This document shows, one piece after another, positions 24,491-32,018 of a stretch of 64,000 bases of DNA. Where the stretch lies: contig NZ_JAPEOS010000002.1 in NCBI RefSeq assembly GCF_026340975.1, positions 1,547,001-1,611,000 on the forward strand, written 5' to 3'. Position 1 is the stretch's first letter. Each line of letters begins with the position of its first letter. A model generated the notes under the pieces. The model saw only the letters and a list, made by a program, of their open reading frames with translations. It was not told where the DNA came from and did no database searches. The position numbers and the translations under genes are program-made. This DNA comes from Streptomyces sp. NBC_01214 (GTDB lineage: Bacteria > Actinomycetota > Actinomycetes > Streptomycetales > Streptomycetaceae).

Positions 24491-24886
24491 TCAGGTGGCT
24501 TTCCCGGCCTCCGCCGCGACCCGGGCCCGGGCCTGCTCGATCTCGTTGATGTGCGTCTCCGTCCACTGGCGGAGCGCGGTGATCGGACCCGCGAGGCTGC
24601 GGCCGAGCTCCGTCAGGTCGTATTCGACCCGGGGCGGGATGGTGGGGAACACGGTGCGCGCGACGAACCCGTCGGCTTCGAGCCCGCGCAGGGTCTGGGT
24701 GAGCATCTTCTGTGACACGCCCTCGATGCGCCGACTCAATTCGGTGTACCTCAGAGTGCCTTCGAGGAGGGCGTCCACGATCAGAATGGTCCACTTGCCG
24801 GAGATGTGATCGAGGACCTGGCGGGTCGGGCACTTCGCGGAGTAGACGTCGGCCGGCAGCCCGGACGATTCCACAGTGGTCTTCAT
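24491..24886 (-). CDS. HxlR family winged-helix transcriptional regulator
   Basis: A 131-residue DNA-binding protein with the HxlR hallmark order: a Cys in SAKCPTRQVLDHISGKWTIL (near residue 19), LRYTELSRRIEGVSQKMLTQ as the recognition-helix part, and the wing GFVARTVFPTIPPRVEYDLT. Such single-Cys HxlR proteins often sense electrophiles or redox stress. ATG 24886 has no ribosome binding site, but on its strand a TACTCT -10 box ends exactly 6 nt before it, suggesting a leaderless transcript. It is divergent from a nitroreductase gene with a perfect palindrome between them, so it very likely controls that gene and itself. Confidence 0.9.
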   Translation of the reverse strand: MKTTVESSGLPADVYSAKCPTRQVLDHISGKWTILIVDALLEGTLRYTELSRRIEGVSQKMLTQTLRGLEADGFVARTVFPTIPPRVEYDLTELGRSLAGPITALRQWTETHINEIEQARARVAAEAGKAT

Positions 24887-24924
24887 TCGGGGAGAGTAAC
24901 GCACTAAAAAGTGCCCTCTTCCCG

Positions 24925-24943
24925 TTGGAGAGTGACTCTCCAA
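24925..24943. promoter_or_regulatory. Probable HxlR operator
   Basis: TTGGAGAG and CTCTCCAA flank a TGA spacer (perfect 8+3+8 palindrome) in the 68-bp gap between the divergent regulator and nitroreductase genes. A second, shorter inverted repeat GCACT-AAAA-AGTGC lies at 24901-24914, close to the regulator promoter. Confidence 0.7.
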
Positions 24944-24954
24944 TAGTGAGTGAC

Positions 24955-25635
24955 ATGACGAGTCCCACGATGTCCGTCGCAGAAGCGATCCGTACCCGCC
25001 GCACCGTCCGCCACTACCTGCCCGACCCGATCCCGGAGGCCACGCTCGAAGCGCTCCTCGGTCTTGCCGTTGAGGCCCCCACCAGCTGGAACCTGCAAGA
25101 CCGGTCCATCGTTGTGGTATCCTGCGACGAGGGTCGTGCGGGACTGGCATGGGCCACGGGGGGCCAGCCCCAGCCGCAAGAGGCTCCGGTCGTACTGGTC
25201 TTCGTCGCCGAGCCCCAGTCCTGGCGTGATGACCACAGCGACGTCTACGAGCAGGCGCGGCGCAGCGGAGCGTGGAACGACGAGTTCGTCGCGATGTTCT
25301 CCGCCGCGTCACGGGTGTTCCAGGAAGATCTCGACCAGCGGGGTTTGCTGCGGGAGTACGCGGTCAAGGACGCCATGATCGCGGCATCCTTCGTGATGCT
25401 TGCCGCGACGGAGATGGGCCTGGCGACTTCGCCCATGAACGGCTGGGACGAGGCGAAGGTGAAGAAGGTGATCGGGATCGATGGCCGTGACGACCTGGCC
25501 ATCGCCGTGTTGGTGTCGGTCGGCCGTCCGGCGCAGGACCAGCGCCATCCAGGTCGGCGTGCCCGGGAGCGCACCGTCTTCCGCGAAACGTACGGGGCGG
25601 CCGGCGGAGCGGGGAACGCCGCACGCCGGGACTAG
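24955..25635 (+). CDS. Nitroreductase family protein
   Basis: An FMN-dependent NAD(P)H oxidoreductase of 226 residues. N-terminal AIRTRRTVRHYLPDPIPE carries the RRxxR FMN-phosphate motif, followed by EAPTSWNLQDRSIVVV (the family SxxNxQPW-like region), and MLAATEMGLATSPMNGWDE near the second FMN contact. Residues 205-226 are a low-complexity basic tail. ATG 24955 is 11 nt after the HxlR-type palindrome. The divergent HxlR regulator points to induction by a reactive or quinone-like compound, as for other HxlR-nitroreductase pairs. The substrate cannot be inferred. Confidence 0.88.
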   Translation: MTSPTMSVAEAIRTRRTVRHYLPDPIPEATLEALLGLAVEAPTSWNLQDRSIVVVSCDEGRAGLAWATGGQPQPQEAPVVLVFVAEPQSWRDDHSDVYEQARRSGAWNDEFVAMFSAASRVFQEDLDQRGLLREYAVKDAMIAASFVMLAATEMGLATSPMNGWDEAKVKKVIGIDGRDDLAIAVLVSVGRPAQDQRHPGRRARERTVFRETYGAAGGAGNAARRD

Positions 25636-25767
25636 CTGCCCTGCACCCGTGCCGTGACGCCCTGTTGGGCTTGGGCGAGCTGTTCAGGTGGGGTGTTCGC
25701 GGTGACGCGGACACCCCACGGCGCGTTCACCGCCGCCGCGCGGGACACTGCCGAACACGCCATCGGG

Positions 25768-26727
25768 TCAGTGGGGGATGCGGCGGGACGGACGGGTGAC
25801 CAGGTCCTCGCGGAACTCGGCGATCCGGGAATGGACCTGGCGCATCAGGTGGGTGTCCTCGATGCGGTCCAGGTAGAGGCAGCGCGCCGCGAGCTCCGGC
25901 AGGTCGAAGGCGAAGCACAGCGACATCAGCGGGTTCACGAAGAGCTCGCTGCCCCGCGTGCGGCTGGTGAACTGTACGTCGCCGAAGGAGCCTCGGACGG
26001 CCGCGGCGATCGACCCGTTCACGATGCTGGGCCGGTCCGGGGTCTGCTCCTGGGCATGGGCCACCGCGTCCAGGAAGAGAGCGCCCTCCCGGGTGGCGCG
26101 CGGTACGGAGAATGCGCCGAGGTAGGCGCCCGCGCGCTCCAGCGCCGCGATGTTCTCCAGCACCAGGCCGTGACTGACCCCGTGATACGCGTCCACACCG
26201 AAGCCCACCGATACGACGAGGCGCTGGGGTACGTCGTCCAGCGCGGCCAGTGCCGCGACGCTGGTGAGGTCCTCCTCGGGCGTGCCGAGGCCCGCTTCGT
26301 CGCCCCGCATCAAGATGTCCGTGCCGCCGTCGACCAGGACGATCGCGTCGATGTGGTGGAGGTCGATCAGCTCGCGGTAGGCGGCGCGCAGCGGCTGCAC
26401 CCCGGTCTGGGGAAAGGCGTACACGATGGCCGGGTAGCCGTGCGCCTCCAGCCACCGGGCCAGGGTCCGCTCGGGGAAGTAGGACAGGTGGGGCGCGGAG
26501 TCGGGGGTGACGACGGCCAGGTCGGGGGCCTGCCACGCCTCGGAGGGCAGCCCCGCGAGCGTGCTGAAGGAGAGGTTCGCGAGGTGGACCCGCTTGCCCT
26601 GGTGCATGAGGGACAGAGCCACGGGGAGGCCGGCGTAGATGTCGAAGCCGCCGCCCGCACCGGTGACCAGGATGCTTTCGGCGTCGGCGAGACGGTCGAA
26701 AAGCGGGTTGGAGTGCAGAGCCGTCAT
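25768..26727 (-). CDS. DUF1152 domain-containing protein
   Basis: A 319-residue cytosolic protein with an N-terminal Rossmann-like strand-loop (ILVTGAGGGFDIYAGLPVAL) and a central LVDGGTDILMRGDE segment. Both are typical of the DUF1152 family, whose function is unknown to me. The DGGTD and GAGGG loops suggest nucleotide or phosphate binding; this is inference. ATG 26727 is preferred over in-frame ATG 26736 and 26775 because it starts just before the conserved TALHSNPLFDRL. No clear ribosome binding site is seen, but CACAAT on that strand lies 7 nt upstream. It is divergent from the arylamine acetyltransferase gene. Confidence 0.82.
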   Translation of the reverse strand: MTALHSNPLFDRLADAESILVTGAGGGFDIYAGLPVALSLMHQGKRVHLANLSFSTLAGLPSEAWQAPDLAVVTPDSAPHLSYFPERTLARWLEAHGYPAIVYAFPQTGVQPLRAAYRELIDLHHIDAIVLVDGGTDILMRGDEAGLGTPEEDLTSVAALAALDDVPQRLVVSVGFGVDAYHGVSHGLVLENIAALERAGAYLGAFSVPRATREGALFLDAVAHAQEQTPDRPSIVNGSIAAAVRGSFGDVQFTSRTRGSELFVNPLMSLCFAFDLPELAARCLYLDRIEDTHLMRQVHSRIAEFREDLVTRPSRRIPH

Positions 26728-26822
26728 GGTGATCATTGTGCGGGGCGCAAAGGACGACGCGCCTGCGGATTTCACGGCAGTGCGATGACCGACGAGGCGG
26801 GGGAGCGGGGAGATGGTCAGTC

Positions 26823-27662
26823 ATGTGGAGCGGTGACGAGCTGGACCTGGACGCGTATCTGGACCGGATCGAATATCAGGGGGACCGGGGGGCGCCCGGG
26901 GAACTCCGCCCGGACCTCCGCACGTTGTACGCAGTGCACCGTGCCCACACCGCCGCCATCACCTTCGAGAGCTTGGACGTCCTGCTCGGCCGCCCCGTCG
27001 CGCTGGACCTCAAGTCGATCGAGGATAAGCTCGTGCACGGCCGCCGCGGCGGCTACTGCTACGAGCAGAACTCGCTGCTGGCCGCCGCCCTGGAGCGGAT
27101 CGGCTTCGAGGTCTCCGGGCGCGGTGCCCGCAACCGCACCCGCGGGGACTCCGTCCTCGCGGTGACGCACGCCGTCCTCGTCGTCACCGTCGAGGGTGAA
27201 CGCTGGCTGTGCGACGCCGGGTTCGGGTTCCAGGGGCCTCGGGAGCCGGTGCCGTTGGGACGGCCGGGTACCGACGTGCAGCAGGGCGAGTGGACGTACC
27301 GCGTCCGCGAGGAGGAGGACGGCGTCCTCGTGCTGTGCTTGCTGCGCGGAGACACCTGGCGAGACCTGTACGGCTTCTCCCCGCAGCAGTACTACCCCGT
27401 CGACTACGTCGTGCTCAACCACTACAGCTCCAGCCATCCCTCCTCTTCCTTCGCCGGGCGGCTGATCGTCCAGCACCCTGGCGACGGCGTCCGCCAGGCG
27501 CTCGTAGGGCGGGAACTCACCCGGCTGCACCCCGACGGCCGGGCGGAGCAGGAGATCGTCGGCCCGGACGGGCTGCTCGCCGTGCTCGACCGGGAGTTCG
27601 GGCTTCGACTGCCCGAGCGGGACGCGGCAGAACTGGTGCGGATCCACCGCGCTGAGGACTGA
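26823..27662 (+). CDS. Arylamine N-acetyltransferase
   Basis: Transfers acetyl or similar acyl groups from CoA to arylamines and hydrazines. The catalytic triad is visible: Cys in RRGGYCYEQN (near residue 79), His in VTHAVLVV (near 117) and Asp in WLCDAGFGF (near 132). The 279-residue length is normal for NAT proteins, and the N-terminal YLDRIEYQGDRGAP segment is also conserved. ATG 26823 has GGAGA 8 nt upstream. Some actinomycete NATs act in ansamycin ring closure, but no such cluster is here, so a detoxification or metabolic role is more likely. Confidence 0.93.
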   Translation: MWSGDELDLDAYLDRIEYQGDRGAPGELRPDLRTLYAVHRAHTAAITFESLDVLLGRPVALDLKSIEDKLVHGRRGGYCYEQNSLLAAALERIGFEVSGRGARNRTRGDSVLAVTHAVLVVTVEGERWLCDAGFGFQGPREPVPLGRPGTDVQQGEWTYRVREEEDGVLVLCLLRGDTWRDLYGFSPQQYYPVDYVVLNHYSSSHPSSSFAGRLIVQHPGDGVRQALVGRELTRLHPDGRAEQEIVGPDGLLAVLDREFGLRLPERDAAELVRIHRAED

Positions 27663-27682
27663 CCGGGGCCGCGCCTGGCCCG

Positions 27683-27688
27683 TACGAT
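27683..27688 (+). promoter_or_regulatory. -10 element TACGAT of a probable leaderless promoter
   Basis: TACGAT ends exactly 6 nt before the GTG at 27695, and no ribosome binding site is present. It is the same arrangement as at dapF. Confidence 0.5.
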
Positions 27689-27694
27689 GGCGCC

Positions 27695-28300
27695 GTGCTG
27701 GTCAAGTGGATTCGCTGCACGGTGACGGACCGACGCGGGTTCGAGCGCGGGCAGCGAAAATGGGCGGGGCTGCCGGGTGAGCCGGGATTCCGGGGGCAGG
27801 GCGGCGGCTGGAGCCGGGGCCGGCAGGGGGTCGCGCATGTCTTCGCGTTCTGGGAGAGCCGGCCCTTCTACGACTCCTTCATGGCCCGCTCCCACGACCG
27901 GCTGGCCGCCTCCCAGAACGGCACCTACACCGATCTGCGGGTCACGCTCTTCGACCACCGCTTCGACGTGAAGACCGGCTTCGAGCCGCGCTTCACCGAT
28001 GCCGACGTCGTACGGGTCGCGCACACACGGGTCCGGGAGGGCCGGGTCGACCACTTCGCCCTCATGCAGGAGAAGGTGTGGAATCCGGCGATGGCGGGCT
28101 CGCCCGGCATGGTCCGGGGTCTCTTCGGGGAGGCTCCGGGGCGGGAGTTCCTGGTCCTCTCGATGTGGCACGCCGCCGCCGAGCACGGCAAGTACCGGCA
28201 GGAGCGGGTCGAGAGGCTCTCCCTCCGCGCCCAGATCCAGGCCGATGTCGAGGCCCTCACCGGCGATGTCGTCGACCTCGAACCCTCCTGGACGGTATGA
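27695..28300 (+). CDS. YdbC-like / DUF4937 family protein
   Basis: A 201-residue protein with two related halves. The first ~95 residues (MLVKWIRCTVTDRRGFERGQ; WAGLPGEPGFRGQGGGWSR; FAFWESRPFYDSFM) look like a ferredoxin-like DUF4937/YdbC domain. The second half repeats a monooxygenase-like beta strand pattern (HFALMQEKVWNPAM; FLVLSMWHAAAEH). The family is annotated but of unknown function. GTG 27695 follows a TACGAT box by 6 nt with no ribosome binding site, so the transcript is probably leaderless. It sits 32 bp after the acetyltransferase gene. Confidence 0.75.
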   Translation: MLVKWIRCTVTDRRGFERGQRKWAGLPGEPGFRGQGGGWSRGRQGVAHVFAFWESRPFYDSFMARSHDRLAASQNGTYTDLRVTLFDHRFDVKTGFEPRFTDADVVRVAHTRVREGRVDHFALMQEKVWNPAMAGSPGMVRGLFGEAPGREFLVLSMWHAAAEHGKYRQERVERLSLRAQIQADVEALTGDVVDLEPSWTV

Positions 28301-28362
28301 CCGTACGATGACCGCCGGGGGTCGATCGGCGTGCCCGGTCGGCGGGCCACCCGGAGGCCGAA

Positions 28363-28368
28363 TAGGGT
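28363..28368 (+). promoter_or_regulatory. -10 element TAGGGT of a probable leaderless promoter
   Basis: TAGGGT ends exactly 6 nt before the ATG at 28375. No ribosome binding site is present. Confidence 0.5.
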
Positions 28369-28374
28369 CGTGGG

Positions 28375-29034
28375 ATGGTTCGACCACGGCGCATCGTCCT
28401 TGTCCGACACGGGGAATCGGAGGGGAACGCCGACGACTCGGTGTACGAGCGGGAACCCGACCACGCCCTGCGGCTGACCCCTACCGGGCGCGAGCAGGCG
28501 GCGGCGACAGGCGTCCGGCTGCGCGAGCTCTTCGGCACCGAGACGATCAGCGCGTACGTCTCCCCGTACCGCCGTACGCTGCAGACCTTCCGGGAACTTC
28601 GGTTGGACCCGACGCGGGTGCGGATGCGCGAGGAGCCGCGCCTGCGCGAGCAGGACTGGGGGAACTGGCAGGACCAGAACGACGTACGGCTGCAGAAGGC
28701 GTACCGGGACGCGTACGGACACTTCTTCTACCGGTTCGCGCAGGGCGAGTCGGGGGCCGACGTGTACGACAGGGTCGGGTCCTTCCTGGAAAGCCTCTAC
28801 CGCAGTTTCGAGGCACCCGACCATCCGGAGAACGTACTGCTGGTGACGCACGGGCTGACGATGCGGCTGTTCTGCATGCGCTGGTTCCACTGGTCCGTGG
28901 CCGAATTCGAAGCCCTGTCCAATCCGGGCAACGGCGAATTCCGGGTGCTCCTGCTCGGCCCGGACGGCCGGTACCGGTTGGACCGCCCGTTTGAGCGGTG
29001 GACCACACCCGAGCCTTATGACCTGGACGGCTAG
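28375..29034 (+). CDS. Histidine phosphatase family protein
   Basis: A 219-residue member of the phosphoglycerate-mutase-like histidine phosphatases. The catalytic RHG motif with flanking residues is VLVRHGESEGN near residues 9-19 (phospho-His 12). The second histidine lies in LLVTHGLTMRLF (near 160), and the substrate-side Glu in EQDWGNWQD. The central YVSPYRRTLQT carries the conserved Arg. The substrate (sugar phosphate, nucleotide or other) cannot be told. A TAGGGT box 6 nt upstream and no ribosome binding site suggest leaderless translation. The stop codon overlaps a TAGAGT box that may serve the next gene. Confidence 0.9.
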   Translation: MVRPRRIVLVRHGESEGNADDSVYEREPDHALRLTPTGREQAAATGVRLRELFGTETISAYVSPYRRTLQTFRELRLDPTRVRMREEPRLREQDWGNWQDQNDVRLQKAYRDAYGHFFYRFAQGESGADVYDRVGSFLESLYRSFEAPDHPENVLLVTHGLTMRLFCMRWFHWSVAEFEALSNPGNGEFRVLLLGPDGRYRLDRPFERWTTPEPYDLDG

Positions 29035-29045
29035 AGTGGCCCGCG

Positions 29046-29963
29046 ATGACGCCTGATTCCACTCCCGAACGGCGCTACGCGCGCGCCATGGCCAGCCTCC
29101 GAGGGCTGGCGCTGGGTGACGCCCTGGGCTCCCAGTACTTCGTCCCCGTGAACTACCCGCTGCTCAAGCGGCGTGAGCTGCCCACCGGCCCCGAGGCGTG
29201 GCAGTGGACCGACGACACCGAGATGGCCTGCTCGGTGGTGGCCGTGCTGGCCGAGCACGGGCGCATCGACCAGGACGCGCTCGCGAGCTCCTTCGCCCAC
29301 CACCACGACTTCGACCGTGGATACGGGCCCGCGGTGAACCGGATGCTGCGTCTGGTGCGGGAGGGGCAGGACTGGCGCACGCTGGCCGCCGAACTGTTCA
29401 ACGGGCAGGGCTCGTGGGGCAACGGCGCCGCGATGCGCATCGCGCCGCTCGGTGCCTGGTACGCCGACGACCCGGAGCAGGCCACCCACCAGGCGGAGAT
29501 CTCCGCCTACACCACCCACCAGCACCGCGAGGCGGTGTGCGGGGCGATGGCCGTCGCGGCTGCGGCGGCACTGGCCGCGGGCACCGACGGTCCACCGAAG
29601 GCCTCCGACCTGCTGGACGGGGTCATCGCACTGGTGCCGCGCAGCGCGGTGGGCGCGGGGCTGCGGCGCGCGCGGGACATGCTGGACTACGGCGACGCCA
29701 CCACGGTCGCGGCGGTCCTGGGCTGCGGGCGGCGCACGAGCGCGCACGACACCGTGCCCTTCGCCCTGTGGTCGGCGGCGCGGGCGCTGGACGACTACGA
29801 GCGGGCGTTCTGGACCACCGCGCAGGTGGGCGGGGACGTCGACACGACCTGCGCGATCGTCGGCGGGGTGCTGGGGGCGCGCGGCGACGCCGTGCTGCCG
29901 GCCGCGTGGCTGGCGCGTACCGAGGCACTGCCGGCCTGGCTGCCGGAGGTCGCCGCGGGCTGA
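29046..29963 (+). CDS. ADP-ribosylglycohydrolase family protein
   Basis: A 305-residue DraG/ARH-like hydrolase, expected to remove ADP-ribose from protein or other acceptors. Two metal-binding motifs are visible: WTDDTEMACSV (near residue 57) and the C-terminal GGDVDTTCAIVGGVLGA (near 262), along with GLALGDALGSQYF at the start and GSWGNGAAMRIAPLG in the middle. All are standard for the fold. Start ATG 29046 is 11 bp after the phosphatase stop; TAGAGT overlapping that stop could be a -10 box (8 nt before ATG). No cognate ADP-ribosyltransferase gene is seen in the window. Confidence 0.9.
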   Translation: MTPDSTPERRYARAMASLRGLALGDALGSQYFVPVNYPLLKRRELPTGPEAWQWTDDTEMACSVVAVLAEHGRIDQDALASSFAHHHDFDRGYGPAVNRMLRLVREGQDWRTLAAELFNGQGSWGNGAAMRIAPLGAWYADDPEQATHQAEISAYTTHQHREAVCGAMAVAAAAALAAGTDGPPKASDLLDGVIALVPRSAVGAGLRRARDMLDYGDATTVAAVLGCGRRTSAHDTVPFALWSAARALDDYERAFWTTAQVGGDVDTTCAIVGGVLGARGDAVLPAAWLARTEALPAWLPEVAAG

Positions 29964-30140
29964 GGCCCGTGGACGGATCCGACGGCGCGGGGAGTTGGCG
30001 CGGTCCAGTACTTCGGGCGCGTGCGGAGCCTTCGATCCGTCCAGTGCCTTCGAAGCGTTTGGCGCCTCTGGTGCGTTCGGCGTGCAGTGAATATCCCCCT
30101 CCGATTGTCACGGTCCTGCCACAGCACTCTTTTGATCCTG

Positions 30141-30169
30141 TTCAAAACTGCATCGCGCCGGCCTACTCT
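30141..30169 (+). promoter_or_regulatory. Promoter of the large membrane protein gene
   Basis: TTCAAA (30141-30146) and TACTCT (30164-30169) are 17 bp apart. An inverted repeat TTTTGA-N6-TCAAAA (30130-30147) overlaps the -35 element. The gap from 29964 to 30225 holds nothing else recognisable. Confidence 0.5.
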
Positions 30170-30225
30170 GTCCGCATCGCCGCCCCAACCTGAACTCCGG
30201 GGCGGCCGACAGGGGAGGGAACCCG

Positions 30226-31905
30226 ATGTCAGAGAACACCGGCGGGGCGAACGAAGCCCGGACCGACGACGCGGTCAACGCAGAAGCCACGGCCGGGGAT
30301 CCGCCCGCTAGGCCCCAACCGGCCGGCGGCAGACACACCGGCGTGGCCGGCCCACCGCCGTGGGCGCAGGCCGGCGCAGTGCCCGGGAACCCCTGGCAGG
30401 TGCAGCAACGCTCGGCCTCGCCCTCCTGGGTCACGCTGGTGCGCCCCGCCGAGGCCGCCCCCATCCGGACCGCGACCCTCGTCGCCGTCCTCGCCTCCGG
30501 TCTCGCCACCGCGCTGCTGCTCGGCGACGGCATGGGCCCCGGCCTGCTGCTCGCGGTGGTGCCCGCCGTCGTCGCGGCGTACGTCGCCGCCCGCGCGGCC
30601 CGCCGCAGCGCCCGTCCCTGGACCGTTGCTTGGGTGATCGGCTGTCTCGCCCTGCTCGCCGTACCGGCCCTGCGCGACTCCGCCTGGCCGGCCACGCTGG
30701 CGATCCTGTCCGCCGTCCTGCTGGGTGCGCTCGCCCTGCACGGCAGCCGCACCTGGCCGGGCGTCCTGCTCAGCCCGCTCGGGTTCCTCGACGCCGCCGT
30801 GTCCGGCATCGGCTGGCTGGTGACCGGGCTGCGCTCACGTGGCGGGGTCAGCAAGGACCGCTGGCTGCCCGTCGCCAAGGCGACCGTCGTGGCCGTCGCC
30901 CTGCTGCTGCTCTTCGGCGCGCTGTTCGCCTCCGCCGACGCGGCATTCGCCGATCTGCTGGGCGACCTGCTGCCCGACGTATCGGTCGACGACGGTCCCG
31001 TCCGGTTCGTGCTCTTCCTCCTCGGCGCCGTCCTCGCGCTCGCCGCGGCCCGCACCGCCGCGGCCCCGCTGCGCTGGGACCGGATCGAGGTGGCCCCGGG
31101 CAAGCCGCGCTCCCGCGTCGAATGGGCCCTTCCGCTCATCGTGCTCAACCTGCTCTTCGCCGGCTTCAACGCCGTCCAGCTGGCGGTCCTGTTCGGCGGC
31201 TACGACAAGGTCCTGAAGAGCACCGGGCTCACCTACGCCGAGTACGCCCGCCAGGGCTTCTGGCAGCTGCTCTGGGCCACCCTGCTCACCCTCGCCGTGA
31301 TCGCGCTCGCCCTGCGCTGGGCCCCGCGCTCCGGAGCGGGCGACCGTCGCTTCGTCCGCGCCGTCCTCGGGGTGCTGTGCGCGCTGACGCTCGTCGTCGT
31401 CGCCGCCGCGTTGCGCCGGATGGACCTGTACGTGGAGGCGTACGGGCTGACCAGGCTGCGTGTGTCGGTGGCCGCGATGGAGCTGTGGCTCGGGCTGGTC
31501 ATCGTACTGATCATGGCGGCCGGGCTGTTCGGCGGACGCTGGCTGGCGCGCGCGTTCGCGGCCAGCGCGGCCGCGGCCGTCCTGGCCTTCGGACTGCTCT
31601 CCCCGGACGGGATGATCGCCGAGCGGAACGTGGCACGCTTCGAGGCGGACGCGAAGATCGACCTCTCCTACTTCCAGTCCCTGTCGGCGGACGCCGTTCC
31701 CGCCCTGGACCGGCTGCCCGAGCCGCAGCGGTCCTGTGCCCTGCGCGGGATCAACGACGAGATGGCCGAGGCCGGGGACGTGCCCTGGTACGCGATGAGC
31801 ATGGGCGAGTACCGGGCCCGGCAGATCCTGCGCGAGCGTCCGGTGACCGCCTCGTACGAGGTCTGCTCGCGCCTGGGTTCCTTCGGCAGCCGCGTCGAGT
31901 ACTAG
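30226..31905 (+). CDS. Large polytopic membrane protein (DUF4153/DUF4173-type)
   Basis: A 559-residue integral membrane protein. The first ~85 residues are hydrophilic and Pro/Ala/Gly-rich. About ten to twelve hydrophobic segments follow between residues 90 and 475. A soluble C-terminal ~90 residues contains ERNVARFEADAKIDLSYFQSL and two Cys (RSCALRG, YEVCSRLG). The mid-region SADAAFADLLGD and the NVARF...DLSYFxxLSADAVPAL tail are typical of proteins annotated DUF4153 or DUF4173. No transport or enzyme motif is evident. GGGAGGGAACCCG precedes the ATG. Promoter and operator-like inverted repeat lie upstream. Confidence 0.8.
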   Translation: MSENTGGANEARTDDAVNAEATAGDPPARPQPAGGRHTGVAGPPPWAQAGAVPGNPWQVQQRSASPSWVTLVRPAEAAPIRTATLVAVLASGLATALLLGDGMGPGLLLAVVPAVVAAYVAARAARRSARPWTVAWVIGCLALLAVPALRDSAWPATLAILSAVLLGALALHGSRTWPGVLLSPLGFLDAAVSGIGWLVTGLRSRGGVSKDRWLPVAKATVVAVALLLLFGALFASADAAFADLLGDLLPDVSVDDGPVRFVLFLLGAVLALAAARTAAAPLRWDRIEVAPGKPRSRVEWALPLIVLNLLFAGFNAVQLAVLFGGYDKVLKSTGLTYAEYARQGFWQLLWATLLTLAVIALALRWAPRSGAGDRRFVRAVLGVLCALTLVVVAAALRRMDLYVEAYGLTRLRVSVAAMELWLGLVIVLIMAAGLFGGRWLARAFAASAAAAVLAFGLLSPDGMIAERNVARFEADAKIDLSYFQSLSADAVPALDRLPEPQRSCALRGINDEMAEAGDVPWYAMSMGEYRARQILRERPVTASYEVCSRLGSFGSRVEY

Positions 31906-31960
31906 GCCGTCCCCTTCGACCCTGGTCGGCCCCACGGAGGTTCCGGGGCGAATGCGTACG

Positions 31961-31996
31961 GGGCCGGGCGCGGGGATCGTTCCCCGCGCCCGGCCC
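31961..31996. terminator. Strong bidirectional terminator
   Basis: A perfect 16-bp stem (31961-31976 with 31981-31996) closes a TCGT tetraloop. It lies between the convergent membrane protein and MFS genes. Confidence 0.88.
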
Positions 31997-32018
31997 GACG
32001 CCGTACGGAAGACCTCGT

